Positions 18,885-27,300 of a stretch of 47,698 bases of DNA are shown one piece after another (the stretch's first letter is position 1; every line of letters starts with the position of its first letter). This stretch comes from an uncultured Christensenella sp. (lineage in GTDB: Bacteria; Bacillota; Clostridia; Christensenellales; Borkfalkiaceae): contig CATLAR010000005.1 of assembly GCA_949878495.1 (NCBI GenBank), positions 1 through 47,698 on the forward strand, read 5' to 3'. The notes under the pieces were generated by a model. It made no database searches and had not been told where the DNA came from. It worked only from the letters and a program-made list of their open reading frames with translations. The position numbers and the translations under genes were made by a program.

Positions 18885-21053
18885 ATGGCAATTACTTATA
18901 ACGCGGAAAACGCGCTTTTCCGCATTGAAAACGCCCGTTTTTCATATGTGTTTTTCGTCAATTCCAAGGGCGTTTTGCAGCATTTGTATTTCGGCAAGCC
19001 GATAGGCGAAACCGATTTAAGCTCTGCCGACCTCGGTTGGGATTGGTCTAAAACCTATCTTAGCGCGGACGGCGCGGAAAAAATTTACGAAGATAACTAC
19101 TATAACGACCGCTCTATGGCGGAAGTTCCGTCTCACGGGCTTATGGATAAGTCGGGCGCGCAGTTTGTAATAGAAAAAAGCGGCGGCGTAACGGCTACTT
19201 CGTTCGTCTATAAAAAACACAGAATTTACGACGGTAAGCCAAAGTTAAGCGCCCTTCCGTCCACCCACGGCGACAACGCGCAGACGCTTGAAATCACGCT
19301 AGACGACGTTTACGGCAACGAAAGGCTTTTGCTCTCGTACACGGTGTACGGCGACCTCGGCGCGCTTATCCGCAACGCTTCGATAATCAACTGCGGAAAG
19401 ACGGAAATTCGCGTTAAACGCGCGTATTCGCTCGGTTTGGATTTGCCTCGGTCGGACTTCGACTTAATGCATTTTCACGGCGATTGGTGTCTGGAACGCT
19501 TCGCCGAAAGAAAACCCCTTGCAAACGGCAGGTTCACCGTGGAATCGACTATGGGCAGAAGCTCGCACGAGAAAAACCCCTTCGCCGTGCTCTGCGACCG
19601 TCACGCGACCGAGGATACGGGCGAAGCGTACGCGTTTTCCTTCGTGTACAGCGGCAATTTCACGCTCGCCGCCAACGTAGACAAGTGGCGCAGAACGCGT
19701 GTTCTTCTCGGCATTTGCGACGAGGATTTCTCGTTCGCGCTCGGAAGCGGCGAAACTTTCGAAGTGCCCGAAGGCGTTCTCGTCTACTCCGACCGCGGGC
19801 TGGGCGGCGTTTCGCGGACAATGCACGATCTTGTGAGAAATAATCTCATAACCCATAAAAAAGCAAAGGCGGCGCGACCCGTGCTGTTCAACTCGTGGGA
19901 GGGCTGTTATCTCGATTTCGACACCCAATCGATATTGGCGTACGCCGAAAACGCCGCAAAAATCGGCGCGGAGCTGTTCGTTCTCGACGACGGCTGGTTC
20001 GGCAAACGGGATACGGACTGTTCGTCGCTCGGCGATTGGTTCGTCGCGGACGGCAAAATCGACCTTAAAAAAGTTATCGACAAATGTCATTCGCTGGGAA
20101 TGAAGTTCGGTATCTGGTTCGAGCCCGAAATGATTAACCCGGACAGCGACTTGTACCGCACGCACCCCGATTACGCGCTCGGCGACGGCGGTTACGAGCG
20201 CACGCTCTCGCGGCATCAGCTCGTTCTGGACACGTCCCGAAAGGAAGTCGCAGACAGGCTTTTCAAGGATATGTCCGCCATTCTCGACAAGTACGAAATC
20301 GACTACATAAAATGGGATCACAACAGGAATATAGGCGAAATAACGGGCTCGGACACTCCCTACGGCGAAGTGTGCCACAGGCTTATTCTCGGCACGTACT
20401 CGCTTCTGGACAGACTGCAAAAGAAGTACCCCGAAATCTTTTTCGAAGGGTGCGCTTCGGGCGGGGGCAGGTTCGACCTCGGAATGCTCTACTATAACCC
20501 GCAAATCTGGACGAGCGACGAAACCGACCCCGTGCAGAGGCTTTTTATACAGTACGGCACTTCGTACGCGTACCCGCTTTCGGTTATGGGCTCGCATATT
20601 TCAAAAAACCCCATAACTTCGTATACCGCCAAAGGACGGATAGCCCTTTTCGGTACGTACGGAATCGAGATGAACCCCTGTCTGCTTTCCGAAAGCGAGC
20701 GGGAAGAGGTGCGGGAAGTAAACGAAATTTATAAAAAATACCACTGCGAAGTAATACAAAACGGCGATTTGTACAGGCTTGCGTCCCCGTTCGAGGGCAA
20801 CTATACCTCGATGATGAGCGTATCGAAGGACAAAAGCAAGGCGTTGGTGCTGTTTGCCAACGTGTTGAAGGAAAACAACCGTTACCGCTTTATAAAGCTT
20901 AAAGGGCTCGATCCCGACAAACGGTATTCCAACTCGCGGCGTGCGCGGCGCTGTGTCTCGCTACTATGGCGGGCTGCACGGGCGGCGGCGACAATACGGA
21001 AGGCGGCGGCAATTCCGACGGCAATAACGACAACAACGGAGGCGGCGGCGTGA
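18885..21053 (+). CDS. GH36 alpha-galactosidase, apparently truncated at the C-terminus (authentic GH36 sequence ends near 20930)
   Basis: 'VLDDGWFGKRDTDCSSLGDWFVADGKIDL', 'GIWFEPEMINPDSDLYRTHPDYAL', 'YIKWDHNRNI', 'EGCASGGGRFDLGMLYYNPQIWTSDETDP'. After 'GLDPDKRYSN' the frame turns into low-complexity sequence overlapping the next gene. Confidence 0.9.
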   Translation: MAITYNAENALFRIENARFSYVFFVNSKGVLQHLYFGKPIGETDLSSADLGWDWSKTYLSADGAEKIYEDNYYNDRSMAEVPSHGLMDKSGAQFVIEKSGGVTATSFVYKKHRIYDGKPKLSALPSTHGDNAQTLEITLDDVYGNERLLLSYTVYGDLGALIRNASIINCGKTEIRVKRAYSLGLDLPRSDFDLMHFHGDWCLERFAERKPLANGRFTVESTMGRSSHEKNPFAVLCDRHATEDTGEAYAFSFVYSGNFTLAANVDKWRRTRVLLGICDEDFSFALGSGETFEVPEGVLVYSDRGLGGVSRTMHDLVRNNLITHKKAKAARPVLFNSWEGCYLDFDTQSILAYAENAAKIGAELFVLDDGWFGKRDTDCSSLGDWFVADGKIDLKKVIDKCHSLGMKFGIWFEPEMINPDSDLYRTHPDYALGDGGYERTLSRHQLVLDTSRKEVADRLFKDMSAILDKYEIDYIKWDHNRNIGEITGSDTPYGEVCHRLILGTYSLLDRLQKKYPEIFFEGCASGGGRFDLGMLYYNPQIWTSDETDPVQRLFIQYGTSYAYPLSVMGSHISKNPITSYTAKGRIALFGTYGIEMNPCLLSESEREEVREVNEIYKKYHCEVIQNGDLYRLASPFEGNYTSMMSVSKDKSKALVLFANVLKENNRYRFIKLKGLDPDKRYSNSRRARRCVSLLWRAARAAATIRKAAAIPTAITTTTEAAA

Positions 21054-21910
21054 TAATCGAAGAAGGCAAATTGACCATAGGCAACGTGTATCAGTATTAC
21101 GGCTACAACGCAGTAAAAATCGTAACCAAAATGGACGGCAAACCCGTAGACGGGCTCGATTTATACTACGATATAGTGGACGACGGCGTTTGCACTATAA
21201 CGGACGGCTACGTCCGCGGTCTTAAAGTGGGGACGACGCAGGTTTACGCGCAGACGCTCGGCGGTCAGGAAGTGTCGTTTACAGTAACTATCAGGGACTC
21301 GCAGGAGTACCGGTACAACACCGACGTTCTCACCCGCGAACAGGAAAAAACGATTAAATTTTCCAACGTCAAAAATCCCACGTTGTTCGTCGGCGATTCC
21401 TTTTTCGACGAAAAGAACTGCTGGACGAGTTTTTATACCGATTTCGAAGATCTCAACTGCGTCAGCGTAGGCATTTCCGGCTCGCAGACTTCGCATTGGT
21501 ACGACGCGCGCGACAGGCTTATAAAGGCGTGGGCACCTAAAAATATCGTCATTCATATCGGCACGAACGACATAAACGACAACGCCGTAACCCTCACCGT
21601 AGACCAATACTACGCGCGGATTACGGAGTTCCTTGAAACTATTATCAACGAATACCCCGAAACGCCCGTTTACTACTTCGGCATCGAGGACAGAAACGGC
21701 GATCAGGGCGGCAAAAACGCGTACAGTTCGGCGGTTACGGAAAAGATTAAAAACGAGTTTACGAAAGAACACGCTACTTTTCACTACCTCGACACGCCCG
21801 CGATTTACAACGCCGACCCCGACGTTTACGTCAGCGCCGACAACATTCACCCCTCGAAAAAGGGCTATGAAGTTTACACGAAAATGCTTAAAGAATGCGT
21901 TGACTTCTGA
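20966..21910 (+). CDS. SGNH/GDSL hydrolase lipoprotein with N-terminal Ig-like domain; start of the signal peptide missing
   Basis: 'FVGDSFFD', 'IHIGTNDIND', 'DNIHPSKKGYEVY'. In-frame sequence upstream of ATG 20966 reads LAACAALCLATMAGC, a lipoprotein signal core without its own start. Confidence 0.8.
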   Translation: MAGCTGGGDNTEGGGNSDGNNDNNGGGGVIIEEGKLTIGNVYQYYGYNAVKIVTKMDGKPVDGLDLYYDIVDDGVCTITDGYVRGLKVGTTQVYAQTLGGQEVSFTVTIRDSQEYRYNTDVLTREQEKTIKFSNVKNPTLFVGDSFFDEKNCWTSFYTDFEDLNCVSVGISGSQTSHWYDARDRLIKAWAPKNIVIHIGTNDINDNAVTLTVDQYYARITEFLETIINEYPETPVYYFGIEDRNGDQGGKNAYSSAVTEKIKNEFTKEHATFHYLDTPAIYNADPDVYVSADNIHPSKKGYEVYTKMLKECVDF

Positions 21911-21926
21911 TATAAGAGAGACTGCA

Positions 21927-22742
21927 ATGATTTTACTTGAAGATTTAAACGTAAGGGACCCCTTCGTTTACTATGAAAACGGATACTACTATTTATATTC
22001 CTCGCGGGAGGTGGACGGCGCGCCCGCTTTCGTCTGTCATAAAAGCAAAGACTTAAAGGCTTTCGGGCAGCCCGCAATACTCTTTAAGCCCGATAAAAAT
22101 TTCTGGGCTACAAAGGAGTTCTGGGCGCCCGAAATGCACGCCTATAACGGCAAGTACTACCTTTTCGGTACGCTCAAAAGCGACGACCGCGCCCGCGGCA
22201 CGCAGATTTTCGTCTGCGACACGCCCGACGGTACGTTCACTCCTCTTACCGAATACCCCGTCACTCCCGAAGGTTGGGAATGCCTCGACGGCACGCTTGT
22301 GGTTGAGGACGGCGTTCCGTATATGATTTTCTGCCGCGAATGGCTGGAAATCGTAGACGGCGAAATTTACGTAATGCAGCTTTCGCCCGACCTTAAACGC
22401 GCGGCGGCGGAGCCCGTAAAACTTTTTTCTGCAAGCTCTGTCAAGTGGACGCGCCCTCTCGGCGCGAACAACTACGTCACCGACGGACCGTTTATCGTCA
22501 AGGAAAACGGAAAATACAATATGATCTGGTCGAGTTTTTCGGAAAACGGCTACGCTATGGGCGTATGCAGAAGCAAGTCGCTTTTCGGTCCGTGGGAGCA
22601 CGAGCCGGCGCCGTTGAATTTCAACGACGGCGGGCACGGAATGGTTTTCCGCAAGGACGACAAAAGTTATCTGGTCTATCACGCGCCCAACGCCCCCGCG
22701 GGTTCGGAGCGTATGCAGCTTGTGCCTTACGAATTAAGTTAG
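21927..22742 (+). CDS. GH43-family glycosidase (cytoplasmic)
   Basis: 'NVRDPFVYYENGYYYLYSS', 'EFWAPEMHAYNGKYYLFGTL', 'VTDGPFIVKENGKYNMIWSSF'; ATG 21927 after aagagag. The longer ORF start at 21633 is overlap with the SGNH gene. Confidence 0.85.
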   Translation: MILLEDLNVRDPFVYYENGYYYLYSSREVDGAPAFVCHKSKDLKAFGQPAILFKPDKNFWATKEFWAPEMHAYNGKYYLFGTLKSDDRARGTQIFVCDTPDGTFTPLTEYPVTPEGWECLDGTLVVEDGVPYMIFCREWLEIVDGEIYVMQLSPDLKRAAAEPVKLFSASSVKWTRPLGANNYVTDGPFIVKENGKYNMIWSSFSENGYAMGVCRSKSLFGPWEHEPAPLNFNDGGHGMVFRKDDKSYLVYHAPNAPAGSERMQLVPYELS

Positions 22743-22774
22743 CCTGTCAAAAACCGTAAAATTCGCATTTATAG

Positions 22775-22803
22775 TTGATAATCGCCGTATTTTATGGTAA
22801 AAT
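22775..22803 (+). promoter_or_regulatory. Sigma-A promoter for LacI-type regulator
   Basis: TTGATA (22775-22780)-N17-TAAAAT (22798-22803). Confidence 0.6.
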
Positions 22804-22828
22804 TATACAAAAGCGATAAGGTAAAACT

Positions 22829-23827
22829 ATGATGGCAAGTAAAAGCGGAGCAAAATACGTAACCTATCAGGACATTGCCGACGCTCTGGGAATAACGAAA
22901 ATGGCTGTTTCCAAGGCGCTGAGGGACAGTCCCGACATTTCCGAGGAAACGAAAAAAAGCGTGCGGGAAAAGGCGGACGAGCTGGGTTATATCCCCAACA
23001 ATCTCGCCGCCAATTTAAAGCGGAAAAAGACGAATATGATAGTCGTCGTTTTCAACAGCTTCCACAACCCCTATTTCTCGATTGCCTGCTATAAAATTTT
23101 CGACGCGGTGCGCAAAACCGAATACCTCAGTCAGTTGTTTTTCTGTTCCAAAAACGTGCTGGATGTCGACGACGTTAAAGAGCTTATGATAAACAAGTAC
23201 TGCGGCGTGGTTTCGTTCGTGGAGCCTACCGAATCGGCGGCGGCGTTTTTCAGAAAAATGGGCATTCCCTTCGTGCTCGTCGGCATTCACACCAAGGCGA
23301 AAGGCATTGACTGCGTTTACACCGACGACTATCTCGGCGGCGGGCTGGTAGGCGAGTATTTCCTTGAAAACGGCTTCAAAAAAGCCCTTTACGCTTCGGA
23401 CAGTCTTTCGGAAACGAGCGACCGCCGCGCGGGCGGGTTTATCGACGCCGTTAAAAGGGCGGGGCGCGAAAGCGCGGCTCTGCATTGCGGCAGACCCGAC
23501 GAAATGGCGCGGCTCGCGTGCGATAAAATAATCGCCGACAAGTTCGATTTCGTGTTCTGCTTTTCGGACTCTTTCGCCATAACTTTGCTTCTGGAACTCG
23601 AAGGACGGGGCGCGGCGGACGGCGTGACGGTGTTCGGCTACGACAACTTACATAAATATTACCCGATTATACGCGAAGTCAACAGTGTGGACTCCAATCT
23701 CGACTGTATTATCGAGTATTCGTGCGGACTGATAATTTCCAAGATAGAGGGCGAAATTCCCGCCGACGAAAAGGTCGCAAAAGTGTTCGGCGTAACCCTT
23801 GCCGCGGGCAAAAGGAGGGGGGCGTGA
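22829..23827 (+). CDS. LacI-family transcriptional regulator
   Basis: 'VTYQDIADALGITKMAVSKALRDSPDISEETKKSVREKADELGYIPNNLAANLK' HTH plus periplasmic-binding-protein-like domain. Confidence 0.95.
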   Translation: MMASKSGAKYVTYQDIADALGITKMAVSKALRDSPDISEETKKSVREKADELGYIPNNLAANLKRKKTNMIVVVFNSFHNPYFSIACYKIFDAVRKTEYLSQLFFCSKNVLDVDDVKELMINKYCGVVSFVEPTESAAAFFRKMGIPFVLVGIHTKAKGIDCVYTDDYLGGGLVGEYFLENGFKKALYASDSLSETSDRRAGGFIDAVKRAGRESAALHCGRPDEMARLACDKIIADKFDFVFCFSDSFAITLLLELEGRGAADGVTVFGYDNLHKYYPIIREVNSVDSNLDCIIEYSCGLIISKIEGEIPADEKVAKVFGVTLAAGKRRGA

Positions 23828-23976
23828 CCATCCACCATGACAAACTCGCGTACGGCAAGCTCGCCAAAACGAGCGAGGAAATGACCGAGGACGAGCTTTT
23901 GAAAATGCTCGCCGAGCTTAACGGCGACGAAGAAAACCAAGAAAAGCCCGAAAATACAGAAAAAGATAAAAAATAA
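23824..23976 (+). CDS. Small acidic protein (50 aa), GTG start overlapping lacI stop
   Basis: VTIHHDKLAYGKLAKTSEEMTEDELLKMLAELNGDEENQEKPENTEKDKK; start/stop overlap 'gtga' after an agg-agg-gggg run. Confidence 0.6.
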   Translation: MTIHHDKLAYGKLAKTSEEMTEDELLKMLAELNGDEENQEKPENTEKDKK

Positions 23977-23981
23977 AAATT

Positions 23982-24015
23982 ACCCCGCCCGCGCTTTATA
24001 AGGCGCGGGCGGGGT
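23982..24015. terminator. GC-rich terminator hairpin between convergent genes
   Basis: accccgcccgcgc-tttataag-gcgcgggcggggt. Confidence 0.75.
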
Positions 24016-24041
24016 CTTTCGATAGCGCGAGTGCGACGGTT

Positions 24042-24470
24042 TTATATAAATTTTTTGAGATACGACAAATCCAGCTTCCATTCGGGCACGCGGTTTCGGC
24101 GGCGGTGGTCGGCGTTCGCTTCGCCCAGAGCCTTGCGCATTTCCGCGTAAGAACAGCCGTTCACCTTCATATAATGCTCTTCGGCTTGTCTGCCCCGCCC
24201 CATAAGTTCCGTTCTGCCTATATGTATGGCTTCGTGGCAGTTTTTGCAAATTGCCGTCACGGTTTCGAGCTTTTGCACGGCGTTTTCTTCGTCGTAAGCC
24301 CAGCGTTCGTGCGCTTCGAGTCTTTCGGTTTCCGCGCCGCAAATTTCGCATTTACCGTTTGCGCGGGCGTAAGCGTCTTTGCGTACGGCGTCCCACTGCG
24401 CGGGAGAAAGAATACTTCTCAGGTTTGAATACCAGCAACTGTCCGGCACGAGTTCGAAATTTAGCTTCAT
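24042..24470 (-). CDS. HNH endonuclease-like protein
   Basis: 'GKCEICGAE...LEAHERWAYDEE...AICKNCHEAIHIGR' (CxxC...H...CxxCH). Confidence 0.75.
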   Translation of the reverse strand: MKLNFELVPDSCWYSNLRSILSPAQWDAVRKDAYARANGKCEICGAETERLEAHERWAYDEENAVQKLETVTAICKNCHEAIHIGRTELMGRGRQAEEHYMKVNGCSYAEMRKALGEANADHRRRNRVPEWKLDLSYLKKFI

Positions 24471-24476
24471 AAACGC

Positions 24477-24538
24477 ATTATACGCCTTTTTTGCGAAAAA
24501 TTCAACTTCTTGACAAACTTCCGCCCGCGCGGTATACT
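24477..24538. promoter_or_regulatory. Back-to-back consensus promoters placed for leaderless transcripts
   Basis: - strand: TTGAAT (24505-24500)-N17-TATAAT (24482-24477), 6 nt to ATG 24470. + strand: TTGACA (24510-24515)-N17-TATACT (24533-24538), 7 nt to ATG 24546. Confidence 0.75.
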
Positions 24539-24545
24539 GTTTAAT

Positions 24546-24872
24546 ATGGATTTAATATTCGAACTGCTTGGCGAACTTGTCGGCGGGGTCTATTTCGGGC
24601 TTGCGGAATTAATCGTTCCCGATAAAACTATGTCCAAAAAGTGGCGCAACGCGTTGCATATTATATGTACGATTGTAATGCTCGGTTCCGTAGTGTTGAT
24701 CTGGGCGGGAGTAATTTTTATCACCGACGGTTACGGTTTTAACACGGGCGTGATAATGATAGCCGTAGGCGGCGTGCTCGTCGCCGTACATATCGCGCTT
24801 GCCGTGGCGGTGACCGTGCTTACTTCCAAAAAACGCAGGAAAAAGCGCGCCGATGAAAACGACGGGGATTAA
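24546..24872 (+). CDS. Small integral membrane protein, unknown function
   Basis: Two hydrophobic segments and a basic C-terminus 'TSKKRRKKRADENDGD'. Confidence 0.7.
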   Translation: MDLIFELLGELVGGVYFGLAELIVPDKTMSKKWRNALHIICTIVMLGSVVLIWAGVIFITDGYGFNTGVIMIAVGGVLVAVHIALAVAVTVLTSKKRRKKRADENDGD

Positions 24873-25472
24873 TTGAAAATGCTTGATAACCAAAAAATCA
24901 GAAAATTGAAGAGGGGCGAACTCGCGGGTTACGCGTTCGCGGGCGTGTGCGCGGTTTCGCTTGCGTTTTTAATAGCGGGGCTTATTGCTGCTAACGTTCT
25001 CGGTCTTGCCGCGTTCAAACTCGCCGTTCTTATATCCGCGCCCGTCGTTACCGCAATTTCGGCGGCGGCTTCGGCGTACTGCAACCTCAGATACGGCGGC
25101 GCGCTCGAAAAAGAAATTTCGTCTTACGCGCGCGGCGTGCTCGTCGAAAACGCCGCGCTGTTGCACCCCGAGCGCGACAGCCTTACCTTTACGGTTACGA
25201 CAGAGGATAGCTCCGCGCTTATCAAAGTCAACGGCTATAAGGAAAAAATAGTTTTCGACTTTTCCGCTCTGGGCGGATTGAGCGCGTTGCGCCGCGCGTC
25301 GCTTACTTCGGTCATAACCTCGCAGCTTAGCGTGGCGTTCTGCCGTCTTGCCGAAAGGGGCGCGGTTTACAAGTCGGTCGAATGTATTGCTGGCGGCAAA
25401 AAGCCCGTTAAAATTATTGAGAACGGCGCGCCCGACAAAAAAATTTACAGGGAATATCTCAAAACCAAATGA
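24873..25472 (+). CDS. Hypothetical membrane-anchored protein
   Basis: ORF with two N-terminal hydrophobic segments, between the small membrane protein and ATP-grasp genes; its stop overlaps the next start. Confidence 0.65.
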   Translation: MKMLDNQKIRKLKRGELAGYAFAGVCAVSLAFLIAGLIAANVLGLAAFKLAVLISAPVVTAISAAASAYCNLRYGGALEKEISSYARGVLVENAALLHPERDSLTFTVTTEDSSALIKVNGYKEKIVFDFSALGGLSALRRASLTSVITSQLSVAFCRLAERGAVYKSVECIAGGKKPVKIIENGAPDKKIYREYLKTK

Positions 25473-26341
25473 AACGCGCGCTCGTAATTACAAACGCCTA
25501 TTCGTCGCTTGCTTCGGCGGTTTATCAGTCTGCGCGGCTGAAAGAAGAGTTTTCAAAACTCGGCGTTCAAACCGACGTTCTCAAAAACGGCGGTCGCCCG
25601 CTTGCGGTAAACGGCGGTGTGGAATGCGGTTACGGCGGCTACGACTTTTGCGTTTATCTCGACAAGGATAAGTACGCCGCAAGAATGCTCGAAAGCTCGG
25701 GTATGCGGCTTTTCAACCGCGCGGCGGCGATAGAGGTCTGCGACGATAAAATGCTCACGCATATTGCGCTTGCGGGCGCGGTGGCAATGCCCGAAACTCT
25801 GCCTTCCACGCTGTGTTACACGCCCGACTCTGTGCCCGACGCGGCTTATCTTGACGGCGTTGAAAAGCGACTCGGTTACCCGCTCGTCGTCAAAGAGAGT
25901 TACGGTTCGCTGGGGCGCGGGGTATACAGGGCGGATGACAGAGCTTCGCTAGACGCGCTCGCGGGGCGGCTTATCGGAACGCCCCATTTGTATCAGAAAT
26001 TTATTTCGGAAAGCGCGGGGCGCGACGTGCGCGTAATAGTTATCGGCGGCGAATGCGTGGCGGCTATGGAGCGGCGTTCCGAATGCGACTTCCGCTCTAA
26101 TATCGAGCTGGGCGGCAAAGGCTCGCCCCATACCGCAGACGCGGAAATGCGGCATATATGCGGGGCAATTTCGGAAAAACTCAATCTCGACTACTGCGGG
26201 GTAGACCTTTTGGAGGGTAAAGACGGTTATCTCGTGTGCGAGGTCAACTCCAACGCGTTTTTCGGCGGGATAGAGAAGGTTACGGGCGTAAACGTGGCGC
26301 GTGAATACGCGCGGTATGCGTGCGGAAAGATATACGGATAA
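25469..26341 (+). CDS. RimK-like ATP-grasp ligase
   Basis: 'YPLVVKESYGSLGRGVYRADD', 'ISESAGRDVRVIVIGGECVAAMERRS', 'DYCGVDLLEGKDGYLVCEVNSNAFFGGIEKVTGVNVAREYA'. Confidence 0.88.
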   Translation: MKRALVITNAYSSLASAVYQSARLKEEFSKLGVQTDVLKNGGRPLAVNGGVECGYGGYDFCVYLDKDKYAARMLESSGMRLFNRAAAIEVCDDKMLTHIALAGAVAMPETLPSTLCYTPDSVPDAAYLDGVEKRLGYPLVVKESYGSLGRGVYRADDRASLDALAGRLIGTPHLYQKFISESAGRDVRVIVIGGECVAAMERRSECDFRSNIELGGKGSPHTADAEMRHICGAISEKLNLDYCGVDLLEGKDGYLVCEVNSNAFFGGIEKVTGVNVAREYARYACGKIYG

Positions 26342-26378
26342 ACGCGAAAGGGCGGCATATATGCCGCCCTTTCGCGTT
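26341..26378. terminator. Perfect 38-bp palindromic bidirectional terminator
   Basis: aacgcgaaagggcggcatatatgccgccctttcgcgtt between convergent genes. Confidence 0.85.
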
Positions 26379-26819
26379 TTAATTGCCTATTCCCAACAAA
26401 TAATCAAACGAACAGCCGAAATAACTTTTCAGCTTGATCAGACTTTCTACGGTGGGTTCAGCTTTTCCCGCCAACCAACGGTAAGTTACCGAACCCGATA
26501 AATTCTGGTCTATTCTTAAACGGTATTCCGAAATCCCGTTTTCGGTCATACACTTTTTTAAGCGTTCCGCAAACGAGTCCGTTTTACTGAAATCAACGGC
26601 GTTCGGATTATCGGTAAACCCTAAAAGATAATCTGCGGAACACTCGAAAAGTTTTACGAGCGAAAGCAAAACTTCCGTCGAAGGCAAATGCGCGCCGTTC
26701 GTCAACGCGGAAACGGTCGCGCGGCTGGTGTTAATCTTTTTGGCAAGCGAAGAAACGCTTAATCCGCGTTCGTCGATATACTCTTTCAGTCTTTCGACAA
26801 AAACCGACAAAATATCCAC
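26379..26819 (-). CDS. XRE-family regulator with two tandem HTH units
   Basis: 'LSVSSLAKKINTSRATVSALTNGAHLPSTEVLLSLVKLFECSADYLLG' and a second unit ending 'FDYLLGIGN'. Confidence 0.85.
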   Translation of the reverse strand: MDILSVFVERLKEYIDERGLSVSSLAKKINTSRATVSALTNGAHLPSTEVLLSLVKLFECSADYLLGFTDNPNAVDFSKTDSFAERLKKCMTENGISEYRLRIDQNLSGSVTYRWLAGKAEPTVESLIKLKSYFGCSFDYLLGIGN

Positions 26820-26870
26820 AAGAAACTCCTTTTTCTATAAATATTATGCTCTCTACGGTTTACATTTTGT

Positions 26871-26899
26871 TTGACTGTCAAGCCGAAAGAGCATATAAT
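26871..26899 (+). promoter_or_regulatory. Sigma-A promoter
   Basis: TTGACT-N17-TATAAT; -35 lies in the 11-bp palindrome TTGACTGTCAA. Confidence 0.7.
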
Positions 26900-26932
26900 A
26901 GAAGTACAATAAAATTCAGCAAGGAGCTTACT

Positions 26933-27097
26933 ATGGAAAAACAAAAGAAAAAACTGACGAAAGAACAACTTGAAGCGATAAAGGGCGCCGTAAAGGAAAA
27001 GCGGTTGACCGAGTCAACGCTCTACCTAAAAGGGAAAGCCAAGGGGACATTGCAATACCAACTTGCCCTCTCCTCTGAGGGGAGGGTGGACGCGTGA
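26933..27097 (+). CDS. Small basic protein (54 aa), unknown; C-terminus may be repeat-derived
   Basis: SD aaggag, consensus promoter upstream; MEKQKKKLTKEQLEAIKGAVKEKRLTESTLYLKGK... Confidence 0.5.
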   Translation: MEKQKKKLTKEQLEAIKGAVKEKRLTESTLYLKGKAKGTLQYQLALSSEGRVDA

Positions 27098-27101
27098 GGT
27101 G

Positions 27102-27257
27102 TTATTCTTCGGGTTTAATATCGTTGTATTCTTCGTGGAATTTTCTTACTTCCGCGGGGTCGAGTATAATGCGCTGGAAAATTCCCGTGCATTCGTTCGC
27201 GCTCGCGCATTCGTCAAAGACTTCGCTTAAAAGTTTCAAATCTTTTCTGTTACTCAT
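27102..27257 (-). CDS. Small protein (51 aa), unknown
   Basis: [51 protein letters not shown]; the larger ORF to 28451 on this strand is antisense to glpK. Confidence 0.5.
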   Translation of the reverse strand: MSNRKDLKLLSEVFDECASANECTGIFQRIILDPAEVRKFHEEYNDIKPEE

Positions 27258-27300
27258 ACGCTTAGTATTCCCGCACGCGCCCTTTTTTATTCCGTTGCCC

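Noticed and set aside
19464-20597. 377-aa minus-strand ORF
   Set aside because: Antisense shadow of GH36; no family motifs.
21633-21926. N-terminal extension of the third GH43
   Set aside because: Thr/Arg-rich out-of-frame reading of the SGNH gene; the real start is ATG 21927.
26820-26881. Minus-strand promoter for the HTH gene using TTGACA from the TTGACTGTCAA palindrome
   Set aside because: No -10-like hexamer at 16-18 nt spacing on the minus strand.
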